A stretch of 55,538 nt of DNA, taken from the NCBI RefSeq assembly GCF_937129525.1, contig NZ_CAKZNK010000092.1:1-55538 (forward strand), given 5' to 3'. The translations under genes and the position numbers were made by a program. Under the pieces are notes generated by a model, which had not been told where the DNA came from, made no database searches, and saw only the letters and a list, made by a program, of their open reading frames with translations. The first letter of the stretch is position 1. The number at the start of each line of letters is the position of its first letter. This document shows, in pieces, positions 8,192 through 17,987 of the stretch. This DNA is from an uncultured Chloroflexus sp. (GTDB lineage Bacteria > Chloroflexota > Chloroflexia > Chloroflexales > Chloroflexaceae).

Positions 8192-10318
8192 CTAAAACGT
8201 CCACCACACCCAGTGATACGATGTCACCGGCAGCGGGCGCGGCGGCATCGGCGAATTGGGTTTGGGCAGTTTATCATTGAGCGGATTGACGGTATTACTC
8301 CGCGCATAGATGTAGGCCGGCTTGCCCGCGTTCATATCGAAGGCGGTCTTGACCCAGGCCTGGGCAATTGTCAGTTGGGCCCAGGGAAAGTCGATGCCGA
8401 GAAATGACGGCATACGCATATTGGCCGTCAGTGTCCCGCCGAAGGCAACATCGGCCATGTTGCTATTGAAACCGAGCAACATATGCGCCCCTTGAAACGC
8501 GCCGAACCAGCGTCGAATCGGTTCGCTTCCCGATGCGTATCCCTGCACGCGCAACGTCTGACACGAGGCAAAACCGACCCAGCGGAGGCTCTGGTAACGG
8601 GCATTGGTGCCGTCAAACCAGGTGCTATCTTTGTTTGAGCCTAACGAGATACCGCCTGGACCACCGTGCCCGGCGTAGTAGACAAAAGCGGCCCGATCGA
8701 CACCGGCCGTGCAATCGATCCCACCGAGACTGCAATCGCGCCAGTCGCGTTCCCATGCGTTGTTGTTGTACCACAAGAAGCGCGAGCTGTAGCCTGCCAG
8801 GATCATCCCAGACGAAAACCCGCTCACATCTGGTATTACTGCAGGTAAATCGGAGCCACCCGGTCCGCTAGGCGGATAATCCCAAACGCCTTCAATGCCA
8901 TAGGTATATATGGTTTGGGCCAGTTCTGCCGTCGGTAAGGCGGTCGAACTACTGCCAGGGTTGGTTACGACTGGGATGTATGTGAAGCTGAAATTCGGTG
9001 TCAGGCTGATGCTGGCTTCGCGCTGAAAGCCGTTGTTGTCGGTTACGCGCAGAATGATTGTCACTGCATCCGGTGAGGTTTCGCGGATCGTTGTTGGTAA
9101 CGTGGTTGAAAGGTTGACACTGCCAGGATCGCTAAGTGTGGTCGGGTCGCTGAGCGGTGTCTCATCACCGAGCAACCACTGGTAGGTGTACGGCGCAGTG
9201 CCGCTGGAGATTGAGCCGGTCAGATTGATCGGGCTGGCGGCATTGAACAGGCTGTTATTAGCCGGCGTGGTGATCGCGACACTGGGAGCGGGGCTGTTAC
9301 TGCCTGTTGCGGCGAGCGGGATCGAGAACGAGCGCAAGACAATCTCGTCTCCATTCGGCAGGGTCACCGTGATATTGTCGAAAACTGCCTCAGGCTCAAG
9401 AATTGTTTGCTCGCGCGAGGCGTCGTCAACCATGTATTTTAAGACCGGCTCAGGAACGTTGACAGTGCCATTTGGATATGCGGCTCGAACCTGATCGGCC
9501 ACTTCATTGCGCACCTCGGCGAGCGAGCGCACCGGCGTTTCACGGACATAATCCAGGCTCCGCCCGTAAAACGGCATTGCCACAGCGACCAGGCCGGGGA
9601 TGGCATCGTCGAGTGAGTCACTGCTATTGCTCAGCGGTGTGGTACCGGTGGTATCGGTGGTGGTGAAGAGAAGTGAGATGTGGCCGCCGGCGCCTCCGAT
9701 CTCGATAAACTGGTCGCCGCCGAAGCCAAACGGCACCTCTACCACGACGCCAACCACCGTTTCGCTCACCTGTCCCGGCGTGCCGCCTGAGACCGGCGCT
9801 TGAGCTGCCCGAATCAGCGTGGTGCGCCCGAAGTCCTTCGTCGAATCGCATGCTCCTGGCTGCGCCCGGGTGCGCGCCGGATAGTTACTCAATCCGTTTC
9901 CTTCCAGCACACCGTCGTGACCGGCAAAATTATTGTTAACCAGGAAGAGACAGGCGAGCCGTTTGGCCGCTTCTTCATTAACCGATCCGACTGGCGCCGA
10001 GAAATCGAGACCGTCGATGTCGTAGGCGAAGAAACCGCCTGACGCCGCATATTGGGTCAGGACAGTGCGGTTTGCTTCGTTTAGCCGGAAGAAGCGTTGT
10101 CTGTCGTTGAAGGTGTCCTGGCCGGTAGCTGCGGCGCGCCCAACCCCTTCCAATCTGCCGCCCAACTGCTGAGTTGTGTCATTGCTGACAGCTAACCTGG
10201 TGAGGCGAAAGATGGGTAAACGAAGGGTTTGCGCCGGGGCCGGCGCCGCCGGCGCCAGACTTGCGCAGAGCAGACCGATGAGAAACCAGATTGGCATGTA
10301 GTGAACCGCGCGCTTCAT
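8192..10318 (-). CDS. Secreted DUF6345-like protein with caspase-fold His/Cys pair
   Basis: A 708-aa exported protein. ATG 10318 has an excellent AAAGGAGGT six bases upstream and opens a signal peptide (positive start, then WFLIGLLCASLAPAAPAPAQ). The middle (about 345-445) resembles an Ig/PKD-like bacterial surface domain (SVAITTPANNSLF, YTYQWLLGD, ILRVTDNNGFQ). The C-terminal third resembles caspase/gingipain-type (clan CD) folds: H551 in YYAGHGGPGG and C586 in GFASCQT sit at the ends of hydrophobic strands, the usual dyad arrangement. I recall this pattern as DUF6345; no substrate or proteolytic activity is established. A relic of its extreme C-terminus lies at 6530-6613. It could be a surface protease or an inactive relative. 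Confidence 0.75.
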   Translation of the reverse strand: MKRAVHYMPIWFLIGLLCASLAPAAPAPAQTLRLPIFRLTRLAVSNDTTQQLGGRLEGVGRAAATGQDTFNDRQRFFRLNEANRTVLTQYAASGGFFAYDIDGLDFSAPVGSVNEEAAKRLACLFLVNNNFAGHDGVLEGNGLSNYPARTRAQPGACDSTKDFGRTTLIRAAQAPVSGGTPGQVSETVVGVVVEVPFGFGGDQFIEIGGAGGHISLLFTTTDTTGTTPLSNSSDSLDDAIPGLVAVAMPFYGRSLDYVRETPVRSLAEVRNEVADQVRAAYPNGTVNVPEPVLKYMVDDASREQTILEPEAVFDNITVTLPNGDEIVLRSFSIPLAATGSNSPAPSVAITTPANNSLFNAASPINLTGSISSGTAPYTYQWLLGDETPLSDPTTLSDPGSVNLSTTLPTTIRETSPDAVTIILRVTDNNGFQREASISLTPNFSFTYIPVVTNPGSSSTALPTAELAQTIYTYGIEGVWDYPPSGPGGSDLPAVIPDVSGFSSGMILAGYSSRFLWYNNNAWERDWRDCSLGGIDCTAGVDRAAFVYYAGHGGPGGISLGSNKDSTWFDGTNARYQSLRWVGFASCQTLRVQGYASGSEPIRRWFGAFQGAHMLLGFNSNMADVAFGGTLTANMRMPSFLGIDFPWAQLTIAQAWVKTAFDMNAGKPAYIYARSNTVNPLNDKLPKPNSPMPPRPLPVTSYHWVWWTF

Positions 10319-10551
10319 GATCAACCTCCTTTGCAAAAAAAATAGATACCATTCGCATTGCCTGAATACAGTAAATGGAGGAGATCATAGAGGCGTTATA
10401 TTCAGACACGCACGATCTTATACGCAGATCTCACCGGAAAGTAGCGCGATAATTGTCCTGATTTATGAAATCAACAACATAACCTGTGTTTTTAACCAAA
10501 AAGTTACTTTCTAAAAGTTTGTGCTCACTATCACAACAACTGACGCATTCA

Positions 10552-10560
10552 TGCTATAAT
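10552..10560 (+). promoter_or_regulatory. Extended -10 promoter of acnA
   Basis: TG-C-TATAAT lies 60 nt before the acnA start, with no good -35 box; the TGN extension compensates. The intergenic region 10319-10620 must also hold the divergent promoter of the secreted protein gene, for which I see no clear consensus. Confidence 0.65.
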
Positions 10561-10620
10561 CGCACTACCACAAGATGGAAAGGCCTTCCGTTGCGGGAGT
10601 TCAACCGAAGGAGAAAAACG

Positions 10621-13362
10621 ATGGCTAACAGCTTTGGCGCTCGCTCGACGTTAACCGTCGGCGATCGCGTCTATGAAATCTACCGCCTTGACGCACTCAC
10701 TGCCCACGGCATCAATCTGACCCGTCTGCCCTACTCGCTCCGCATTCTGCTGGAAAATCTGCTCCGCCACGAAGATGGTCGCACCGTCACTGCCGATGAC
10801 ATCCTGGCGCTTGCCAACTGGCAGCCGCAAGCCGAACCCGAGCGGGAAGTGGCTTTTATGCCGGCGCGCGTGATTTTGCAAGATTTCACCGGCGTGCCAT
10901 GCGTGGTCGATCTGGCGGCCATGCGTGACGCTATGGCCGAGCTGGGTGGCGATCCGCGCCGGATCAATCCGTTGCAGCCGGTAGAATTGGTCATCGACCA
11001 CTCAGTGCAGGTTGATGCGTATGGCTCTGAAGCGGCGTTGTTGATCAACAAAGACCTTGAGTTCCAGCGCAATGTTGAGCGCTACGCTTTCTTGCGCTGG
11101 GGTCAGACGGCCTTTGACAACTTCAAAGTCGTGCCGCCGGGCAATGGCATCGTCCATCAGGTCAACCTTGAGTATCTGGCGCGCGTCGTCTTCACCAGCG
11201 ATGAGAATCCGCGCGCGCAGGGCGCAGTGCAGGCCTACCCCGATACTCTGGTCGGCACCGACTCGCACACCACGATGATCAACGGCCTTGGCGTGCTGGG
11301 TTGGGGTGTGGGCGGTATCGAAGCCGAAGCAGCCATGCTCGGTCAGCCCCTGTCAATGTTGATCCCACAGGTGGTTGGCTTCAAGCTGACCGGACGGCTG
11401 CGCGAGGGTGCAACCGCCACCGATCTGGTGTTGACCGTGACGCAGATGCTGCGCAAGCTTGGCGTGGTGGGCAAATTTGTCGAGTTCTTTGGCCCCGGCC
11501 TGGCCAACTTGCCGCTTGCCGACCGGGCAACCATTGCCAACATGGCGCCAGAGTATGGCGCAACCTGTGGTATCTTCCCGGTTGACGACGAGACGTTGCG
11601 CTATCTGCGCTTCTCTGGACGCAGCGAAGAACGGGTCGCGCTGGTCGAGGCGTATTTCAAGGAGCAGGGTCTCTTCCACGACGAACACACCCCTGAAGCC
11701 GAGTATTCAACGGTCATCGAGCTTGATCTGAGCGCGGTCGAGCCGAGCGTGGCCGGCCCCAAACGACCCGAAGGTCGGGTGCCGCTAACCGAGGTCAATC
11801 GCACCTTCCACATGGCCGTGCCGGCAATTGTCAACCCGAATCAGCCCGATACCGCGCTATCGGCAGCCGATTTTGCCGCTACCGCCGTGGAAGTTCCCGG
11901 CGCCAATTACAAACTGCACCATGGTTCGGTCGTTATTGCTGCTATCACCTCCTGCACCAATACGTCGAACCCGTCGGTGATGGTGGCCGCCGGCTTGCTG
12001 GCCAAGAAAGCGGTCGAAGCCGGCTTGACGGTCAAGCCATGGGTAAAGACATCGCTGGCGCCCGGTTCGAAAGTGGTGACCGAGTATTTGACCAACGCCG
12101 GCTTAATGCCCTACCTCGAGGCGCTGCGTTTCCACACCGTCGGTTACGGATGCACGACCTGCATCGGAAACTCCGGCCCGCTGGCGCCTGAAATCAGCCA
12201 GACGATCGAGCAGGCCGGATTGGTCGCCGTGTCGGTGTTGTCGGGCAATCGCAACTTTGAAGGGCGAGTGCAGCAGGACGTTAAAGCCAACTATTTGATG
12301 TCTCCGCCGCTAGTTGTGGCCTACGCCATTGCCGGTCGGATCGATATCGATCTGGATCGAGAGCCGCTAGGGATTGGCAAAGATGGCCAGCCGGTCTATC
12401 TGCGCGACATCTGGCCTTCACAGGCTGAGGTTCAGCAGACAATCGAGACGGCGATCCAGTCTGAGATGTACCGTCGCTCATACGCCAGCGTCTTTGTTGG
12501 CGATGAGCGCTGGGAGAACATTCCAGTGCCGGCTGGCGATCAGTTTGCCTGGGATCCGGCCAGCACCTACGTGCGCCGACCGCCCTACTTTGATCGGATG
12601 AGTCCAACTCCGCCAGAGCGAGTGGCCGAGATCCACGGCGCGCGGGTACTGGCCTTCCTCGGTGACAGCATCACCACTGATCACATCAGCCCTGCGGGCA
12701 GCATCAAGGTCAACTCACCCGCCGGCAAATATCTGATCGAGCATGGGGTCGCGCCAGCCGATTTCAACAGTTACGGCGCGCGGCGCGGCAACCACGAAGT
12801 CATGGTGCGCGGCACGTTTGCCAACATTCGCCTGCGCAACAAGCTGGCGCCGGGCACCGAAGGCGGTTTCACCACCTACCTGCCCACCGGCGAGGTAATG
12901 ACAATCTATGATGCCGCGATGCGCTATCAGGCCGATGGCACGCCACTGATCGTCATTGCCGGCAAAGAATACGGCAACGGCTCATCGCGAGACTGGGCCG
13001 CCAAAGGCCCCTACCTCCAGGGGGTCAAGGCAGTGATTGCCGAGAGTTTCGAGCGCATTCACCGCTCAAATCTGGTCGGCATGGGGATCGTGCCACTGCA
13101 ATTCATGCCCGGCGAGAGCGCAGCCAGCCTCGGCTTGACCGGCCACGAGGTATACGATGTGATCGGATTAGCCGATGCAATTGCCAGTGGCTTTGCTAAT
13201 GGCCGCATTCTGACCGTGCGGGCCACTGCCGCTGACGGCACTGCGCGCGAGTTCCAGACCCGCGCGCGGATTGATACGCCGCAAGAGATTGAATACTATC
13301 GCCACGGCGGTATCTTGCAGTACGTGTTACGCCAGTTGCTGGCCGAAGACAACGCTGCGTAG
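10621..13362 (+). CDS. acnA: Aconitate hydratase A
   Basis: A 913-aa aconitase of the AcnA/IRP1 type, interconverting citrate and isocitrate in the TCA cycle. The [4Fe-4S] cysteines are C445 (SCTNTSNP) and C511/C514 ([10 protein letters not shown]). Other family blocks are present: [33 protein letters not shown], and the swivel-domain stretch [13 protein letters not shown] with [17 protein letters not shown]. Length is normal. ATG 10621 has AAGGAG nearby; the open frame further upstream covers the promoter and is not translated. It is monocistronic between its own extended -10 promoter and a hairpin terminator. With gltA and sucAB elsewhere in the window it supplies an oxidative TCA cycle. 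It is the last housekeeping gene before the A+T-rich island. Confidence 0.97.
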   Translation: MANSFGARSTLTVGDRVYEIYRLDALTAHGINLTRLPYSLRILLENLLRHEDGRTVTADDILALANWQPQAEPEREVAFMPARVILQDFTGVPCVVDLAAMRDAMAELGGDPRRINPLQPVELVIDHSVQVDAYGSEAALLINKDLEFQRNVERYAFLRWGQTAFDNFKVVPPGNGIVHQVNLEYLARVVFTSDENPRAQGAVQAYPDTLVGTDSHTTMINGLGVLGWGVGGIEAEAAMLGQPLSMLIPQVVGFKLTGRLREGATATDLVLTVTQMLRKLGVVGKFVEFFGPGLANLPLADRATIANMAPEYGATCGIFPVDDETLRYLRFSGRSEERVALVEAYFKEQGLFHDEHTPEAEYSTVIELDLSAVEPSVAGPKRPEGRVPLTEVNRTFHMAVPAIVNPNQPDTALSAADFAATAVEVPGANYKLHHGSVVIAAITSCTNTSNPSVMVAAGLLAKKAVEAGLTVKPWVKTSLAPGSKVVTEYLTNAGLMPYLEALRFHTVGYGCTTCIGNSGPLAPEISQTIEQAGLVAVSVLSGNRNFEGRVQQDVKANYLMSPPLVVAYAIAGRIDIDLDREPLGIGKDGQPVYLRDIWPSQAEVQQTIETAIQSEMYRRSYASVFVGDERWENIPVPAGDQFAWDPASTYVRRPPYFDRMSPTPPERVAEIHGARVLAFLGDSITTDHISPAGSIKVNSPAGKYLIEHGVAPADFNSYGARRGNHEVMVRGTFANIRLRNKLAPGTEGGFTTYLPTGEVMTIYDAAMRYQADGTPLIVIAGKEYGNGSSRDWAAKGPYLQGVKAVIAESFERIHRSNLVGMGIVPLQFMPGESAASLGLTGHEVYDVIGLADAIASGFANGRILTVRATAADGTAREFQTRARIDTPQEIEYYRHGGILQYVLRQLLAEDNAA

Positions 13363-13419
13363 AGCGCCTGACCCGGCTGAGCGTGAGGCCGGTCTCGTAG
13401 CGGCCCCTTACCAACCATG

Positions 13420-13442
13420 CCCCCTCAGCAGCACTGAGGGGG
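13420..13442. terminator. Hairpin terminator downstream of acnA
   Basis: CCCCCTCAG and CTGAGGGGG form a perfect 9-bp stem with a 5-nt loop, about 60 nt after the acnA stop. The T-run is poor (TATGCGTTT), so efficiency is uncertain. The remainder of 13363-13553 shows no gene. Confidence 0.6.
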
Positions 13443-13553
13443 TATGCGTTTGGCGACAAACGATGACACAGCCGATCACTCATGGCGACCAGCGTGGCAA
13501 ACCGCGCGTCACCGCAGTGCGTTCGATGATCCTTGGTAGGAGAGACGGGATAT

Positions 13554-13581
13554 TTGCTAAGTTTATTTTAATGTTTATAAT
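13554..13581 (+). promoter_or_regulatory. Promoter of the phosphorothioation-type island
   Basis: TTGCTA (13554-13559) and TATAAT (13576-13581) are 16 nt apart in a sharply A+T-rich patch (from about 13550) that contrasts with the GC-rich DNA before it. It lies 57 nt before the first island gene. No other good promoter was seen before 27.4 kb and the six genes are nearly gapless, so one transcript may cover the island. Confidence 0.6.
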
Positions 13582-13637
13582 ACGATATTGTCTCCATGCT
13601 CCTGTACAGTTTTTTGACTTTACATAATAGTGATTTT

Positions 13638-14552
13638 ATGACTCGATCTTTCATCTTTAGCGGCCACGAAACGTTCACCCTGCGAAGTAACTGGCTTAAA
13701 AAAGCCTTCGATCTACTGCGTACCTATGATGACCTTTTTAGCCGTGAAGATGCGTTCGTTCTGCTCGGCGTTGGCAAAAACATGGCGCAATCGATTCGGT
13801 TCTGGGGATTGGCAACCGGTCTCTTCGAGCGTGTCGATCGAGGCGAATTCCGCGCAACACAACTCGGTACCGACCTCTTAGCGGACGATGGATGGGATCC
13901 TTTCCTGGTAACTCCTACCGGGCGCTGGCTGATCCACTATCAGCTTGTGGCAAGGTCTAACTCGCCGTTTACGTGGTATTACACGTTCAATTTGCTTAAG
14001 CGAGGTGAATTTACTGGTCATTCGCTTCGCAATTCAATAATAGACTACGTTTCCCATCGTAGTAGTAAAATTGTTTCAGAGTCTACACTAGATCGTGATA
14101 TTGATTGCATGCTCCGGTGTTACATCCGACCAAATATTACCCGCGCTGGCGCTAGTCAGTCTGTAGAAGAAGTTTTGCATTGTCCACTCCATGATCTCGG
14201 TCTTCTTCAAGCGTTACCTGATCAACGCGGCTATCAACTGACAAGCGGTCTGCGCGCGGATGTGCCGGACGAGCTGGTGGTGCTGGCTGCGCGTAACCAG
14301 GCCATCTCACTTGGACGATCAACACTCTCTTTTAACGATTTGGCATACGGTGAAAAATCACCTGGACGAATCTTCCGCTTTGATGAAGATAGTCTACTGA
14401 GTCGCCTCTTCCGTTTTGAAGAGATGACGAATGGCCTGGCCGCTTACAGCGACAGTGGTGGTATTCGCCAGATTGTATGGCGTAATCTTGAGTTACTCGA
14501 TGAACGAACACTCCTTGTAGCCGCTTTTGATCGAGAAAAAGCGTATGTCTAA
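13638..14552 (+). CDS. DUF4007 family protein, first gene of Dnd-like island
   Basis: A 304-aa protein that I recognise as DUF4007 from its N-terminal block: FIFSGHETFTLRSNWLKKAF followed by EDAFVLLGVGKNMAQSIRFW. The predicted fold is mainly helical with winged-helix character (DNA binding is an inference). The family has no established biochemical role, but I recall members next to DndC-like PP-loop proteins in defence loci. ATG 13638 begins the conserved block; the frame is open to 13596 without an RBS. It overlaps the next gene by 8 nt. In this locus there is no DndB, DndD or DndE, so DUF4007 may take over target recognition or regulation (inference). Confidence 0.8.
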   Translation: MTRSFIFSGHETFTLRSNWLKKAFDLLRTYDDLFSREDAFVLLGVGKNMAQSIRFWGLATGLFERVDRGEFRATQLGTDLLADDGWDPFLVTPTGRWLIHYQLVARSNSPFTWYYTFNLLKRGEFTGHSLRNSIIDYVSHRSSKIVSESTLDRDIDCMLRCYIRPNITRAGASQSVEEVLHCPLHDLGLLQALPDQRGYQLTSGLRADVPDELVVLAARNQAISLGRSTLSFNDLAYGEKSPGRIFRFDEDSLLSRLFRFEEMTNGLAAYSDSGGIRQIVWRNLELLDERTLLVAAFDREKAYV

Positions 14553-17500
14553 ACTTATCTCTATTGCATCACGCTATACTCGTTCGGTGCATATTAGATA
14601 TGATTTTCATGATCTCCGTCATTATCCCAAGGGTTATCTAGTTACACCGCTTGTTCGGCAGACACTAGAACGCATTTTGCGAGGTTTGCATGCCGGGAGT
14701 CGAGATCGCGCATTTTCTGTGATCGGCCCCTTTGGTGCTGGTAAATCAGCGTTTGCGCTATTTTTAGCTCATTTCTTGCAGCGAAACCAGAAAAGGCGCC
14801 AGCAGATGCTGCACGATCTAGACACTGTGGTAGAAGATGCGTGGCTTACGGTGCCCTCGCTGCTTGCCGTTCTAACACCAGGTAATAACAGTTCGTTGCG
14901 ACGCGCTGTTGTGCAGTCGTTGCTGGATGCGCTGGAACGATCACGTTTGTCAACGCCAGAGATCAAACAATTCCGCCAGCATCTGACGGCATGTATCCAA
15001 AATGAGCCGCTTGATCCGGTCACTACTGCCGAGCTGGTAGCGGAGGCTGCGCGATTGTTGAAAAGTGAGGGCACGTATGCTGGCATTCTTCTCATCATTG
15101 ATGAGTTGGGTCAGTATCTCGATTATGCCGCTCATCACGACGACGAACGCGATCTCTTTGTTTTGCAGAGCCTCGCTGAAATGGCAGCTCGCAGTGGCGA
15201 TACGCCGGTGGTGGTGGTCACTATTTTGCATCAAGCTTTCGAGCATTACACAGCGTATGCAGGTAGCCGTCGCCGGCTCGAGTGGGCGAAGGTTCAGGGG
15301 CGTTTCATTGATCTAGCATTTCAGGAGCCACTCAGCCAGATGATCCGGATGGTGGCAGCCGCTTTACGACCCGCCGTTTCTGATCCGTTGAAAGCGCAGC
15401 GTGTTGCCTGGTCTGAGCGTATCTCGCCCATCACGGAAGAGCTGGGATTGCGACCAAACGAAATCGCTGCGGATGAATGGCGGCAAATTATTGCCGATAC
15501 GTTTCCGATTCATCCAATGACGCTGCTTGCTCTCCCCGGTATTATGCGTCAGCTTGCGCAAAATGAACGAACGCTTTTTTCCTTTCTTGCTTCTGATGAA
15601 CCCTGGGGTTTGCAAGATATATTGAATCAGGCCCAGCAAGGTAATTCCGTGCCAATCTATCGCCTGACGCATATGTTCGCCTATGTTGAAGCTAATCTTG
15701 GCGCAGGTCTTTTCACGCGCGCTCGTGGTCAGCGTTGGGCCGAGCTGGTGGAAGCGCGGGCAGAAATCGCTGTCACAGAAACCCATCTTCTTGATACCTT
15801 AACCGTTATTGGTGTGCTGAATGCGCTGGAGCGAGCTGCCGGTTTGCGTGCCTGTCAGGCACAAATTTCGTTTGCGCTCACCGATCATCTTGCTGATGAG
15901 CAGGTCACGTTGGCGCTGCGTGCTTTGCAGGATCGCAGACGCATTATTTATCGACGCTATCGTGATAGTTTTGTGCTCTGGGAAGGGAGTGATCTCGATC
16001 TTGAAGAACTTACTCTGTCAACTCGACGCAGATTGAGTGAGCAGTTATCCGTATGCCAGCTACTATCCCGTTATGCCGATACAACGCCACGCATTGCCCA
16101 TCGACACAGTTATCAGTCGGGAGCAACGCGCGTATTTGCGGTTCGCTACGTCGATCTCAATCAGTGTCGTGAAGGTCTATCGTCAATCCCAAACTATGAT
16201 GGTGAGATCCTGCACATTGTGCCAAATGATGAAGAAGAGTTAGCGCAAGCGGAACAGTGGGCAACCGATCCGGCGCGAATTGATGAAACGGCGCGGATCG
16301 TAGTTTTGCCGCAGCGCATCCACGAGTTACGTGATGTCACTCTTGAGGTGGCGGCACTGCGCGCGCTTTTGGAAGAGAGGGAAGAACTTGAACATGACCG
16401 GGTGGCGCGGCGTGAAGTGGCAAGTCGCCTACTTGAAGCAGAGCAGGTATTACAGGAAGCATTGAGAAGAGCATTCAACCCACAGAGCCGCTGGTTCTAT
16501 CGCGGCCAGTCGGTTGCGCTGACCAATGCTCGCCAGATTGATGAACTTCTATCACAGGCGGCTGACATCACCTACCGGTTGTCGCCTCGGATCTGGAATG
16601 AACTCATCGCGCGAGATACGATCTCATCAGCAGCAGCCAAAGCTCGCCGCAACCTGGTTGAAGCGCTTATTACCCGCTCTGATCAAGCGTTGCTTGGGAT
16701 TATAGGTTATCCTCCAGAGCGTGCTATCTATGCCAGCCTCTTCCAGCTCAGCGGGATACATCGTGAAACAACAGATGGCGCATGGGAAATCGGGCCGCCG
16801 CCATCTGAAGACCCGTTACAGCTTCGTCCGGCATGGAATGCGCTGGAAGAAAAGTTGCACAGCTCGGAAAACAATCCTCTACCGCTAACAGAACTGTATA
16901 CGTTTCTCCAACGACCACCTTACGGCGTCAAAGCTGGGATTATTCCTCTTCTCTTCGTCGCATTTTATGTCGCGCGAGCTGGAGAGGTGGTCTTCTACGA
17001 GCATGGTAACTACGTGCCTATTCCCGACATGGCGATGTTTGAACGCTTACTGGCGCGACCTGACTATTTTGCTGCGCGCCTTTGCCAGGCAAAGGGAGCG
17101 CGCCGTGCCGTGTATCAGCAGCTCGCTGCCACGTTTGCGCCGCAGGCATTGCAGCAACGAGTTCAACCTGCCCTGCTTGCGGTTGCAATGCCATTTCTCC
17201 GCGTTTACCACCGTTTGCCGTCGTACAGTAAACATACGAAGCAAATTAGCCAGCGCGCGCAAGCAATTCGGCAAGCGCTAGGCGACGCACGCGCACCCGA
17301 TGAATTGTTGTTTGAACTACTTCCACAGGCTTGCGCAATAGTGCCCTGGAAATCGACTGATACGATTGAGCAGGAGCAACTTCGTGACTTTATTAATCAG
17401 TTACAAGCAGGCTTGCAAGAGTTGCAAACGGTGTTTCTTAACCTCCGACGTGACATTATCAATAGCGTGATCACAGCGTTTGCCTTGCCGGACAATACGG

Positions 17501-17973
17501 CGCAAGCGCATCAGGCGTTGCTTCATCGTTATCAGCGTATAGCAGCGCTAACGAATGACCCACTTCTCCACTCTCTCGGCGCGCGATTGGAGACAGCTCA
17601 GCCTGATGGCGAGTCGTGGGCAATGAGTATCGCAGCGCTTGTTATGAAACGACCGCCAGAGCAATGGCAAGACGGCGATTTGCCCGTGTTCCGCGCAGCT
17701 ATAGCCGATCTGGCCCGCCGGTTTCGCGCAGTCGAAGCGTTGATACTTGCCGCAAGTCATCAGGCAGGAGAAGATAACCTTCTTCGCATTGCAATTACGA
17801 ACGGAAAGGGGGAAGTAAGTCGCGTTGTTCATCTCCGCGCCGATAATGAAACTCATCAGCTTCGTCGCGAGCTACGCGCGGTGCTGGAACGTTACCAGAC
17901 GCTCAACCTGGATCAACGCATTGGTTTGCTGGCTGAGATGCTGCAACATCTTGTAACCGATGAACATGCTTAA
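14545..17973 (+). CDS. Large P-loop ATPase of the Dnd-like island
   Basis: A 1142-aa ATPase. The Walker A motif GPFGAGKS is at residues 61-68 and the Walker B motif LLIIDELGQYLD has its acidic pair at D186-E187. The remaining 900 residues are helical, with a charged likely coiled-coil stretch around 600-650 (LEEREELEHDRVARREVASRL reduced here to its character), and no nuclease or methyltransferase motif I can see. Size and N-terminal ATPase with long helical tail recall the BrxC/PglY/DUF499 ATPases of BREX-type systems, but I cannot assign it to one. It starts at ATG 14545, overlapping DUF4007, rather than TTG 14527. Its position before the DndC-like gene suggests it powers or positions the DNA-modification step, perhaps in place of DndD (inference). 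Confidence 0.75.
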   Translation: MSKLISIASRYTRSVHIRYDFHDLRHYPKGYLVTPLVRQTLERILRGLHAGSRDRAFSVIGPFGAGKSAFALFLAHFLQRNQKRRQQMLHDLDTVVEDAWLTVPSLLAVLTPGNNSSLRRAVVQSLLDALERSRLSTPEIKQFRQHLTACIQNEPLDPVTTAELVAEAARLLKSEGTYAGILLIIDELGQYLDYAAHHDDERDLFVLQSLAEMAARSGDTPVVVVTILHQAFEHYTAYAGSRRRLEWAKVQGRFIDLAFQEPLSQMIRMVAAALRPAVSDPLKAQRVAWSERISPITEELGLRPNEIAADEWRQIIADTFPIHPMTLLALPGIMRQLAQNERTLFSFLASDEPWGLQDILNQAQQGNSVPIYRLTHMFAYVEANLGAGLFTRARGQRWAELVEARAEIAVTETHLLDTLTVIGVLNALERAAGLRACQAQISFALTDHLADEQVTLALRALQDRRRIIYRRYRDSFVLWEGSDLDLEELTLSTRRRLSEQLSVCQLLSRYADTTPRIAHRHSYQSGATRVFAVRYVDLNQCREGLSSIPNYDGEILHIVPNDEEELAQAEQWATDPARIDETARIVVLPQRIHELRDVTLEVAALRALLEEREELEHDRVARREVASRLLEAEQVLQEALRRAFNPQSRWFYRGQSVALTNARQIDELLSQAADITYRLSPRIWNELIARDTISSAAAKARRNLVEALITRSDQALLGIIGYPPERAIYASLFQLSGIHRETTDGAWEIGPPPSEDPLQLRPAWNALEEKLHSSENNPLPLTELYTFLQRPPYGVKAGIIPLLFVAFYVARAGEVVFYEHGNYVPIPDMAMFERLLARPDYFAARLCQAKGARRAVYQQLAATFAPQALQQRVQPALLAVAMPFLRVYHRLPSYSKHTKQISQRAQAIRQALGDARAPDELLFELLPQACAIVPWKSTDTIEQEQLRDFINQLQAGLQELQTVFLNLRRDIINSVITAFALPDNTAQAHQALLHRYQRIAALTNDPLLHSLGARLETAQPDGESWAMSIAALVMKRPPEQWQDGDLPVFRAAIADLARRFRAVEALILAASHQAGEDNLLRIAITNGKGEVSRVVHLRADNETHQLRRELRAVLERYQTLNLDQRIGLLAEMLQHLVTDEHA

Positions 17974-17987
17974 AAGAGGAGTTGCTG

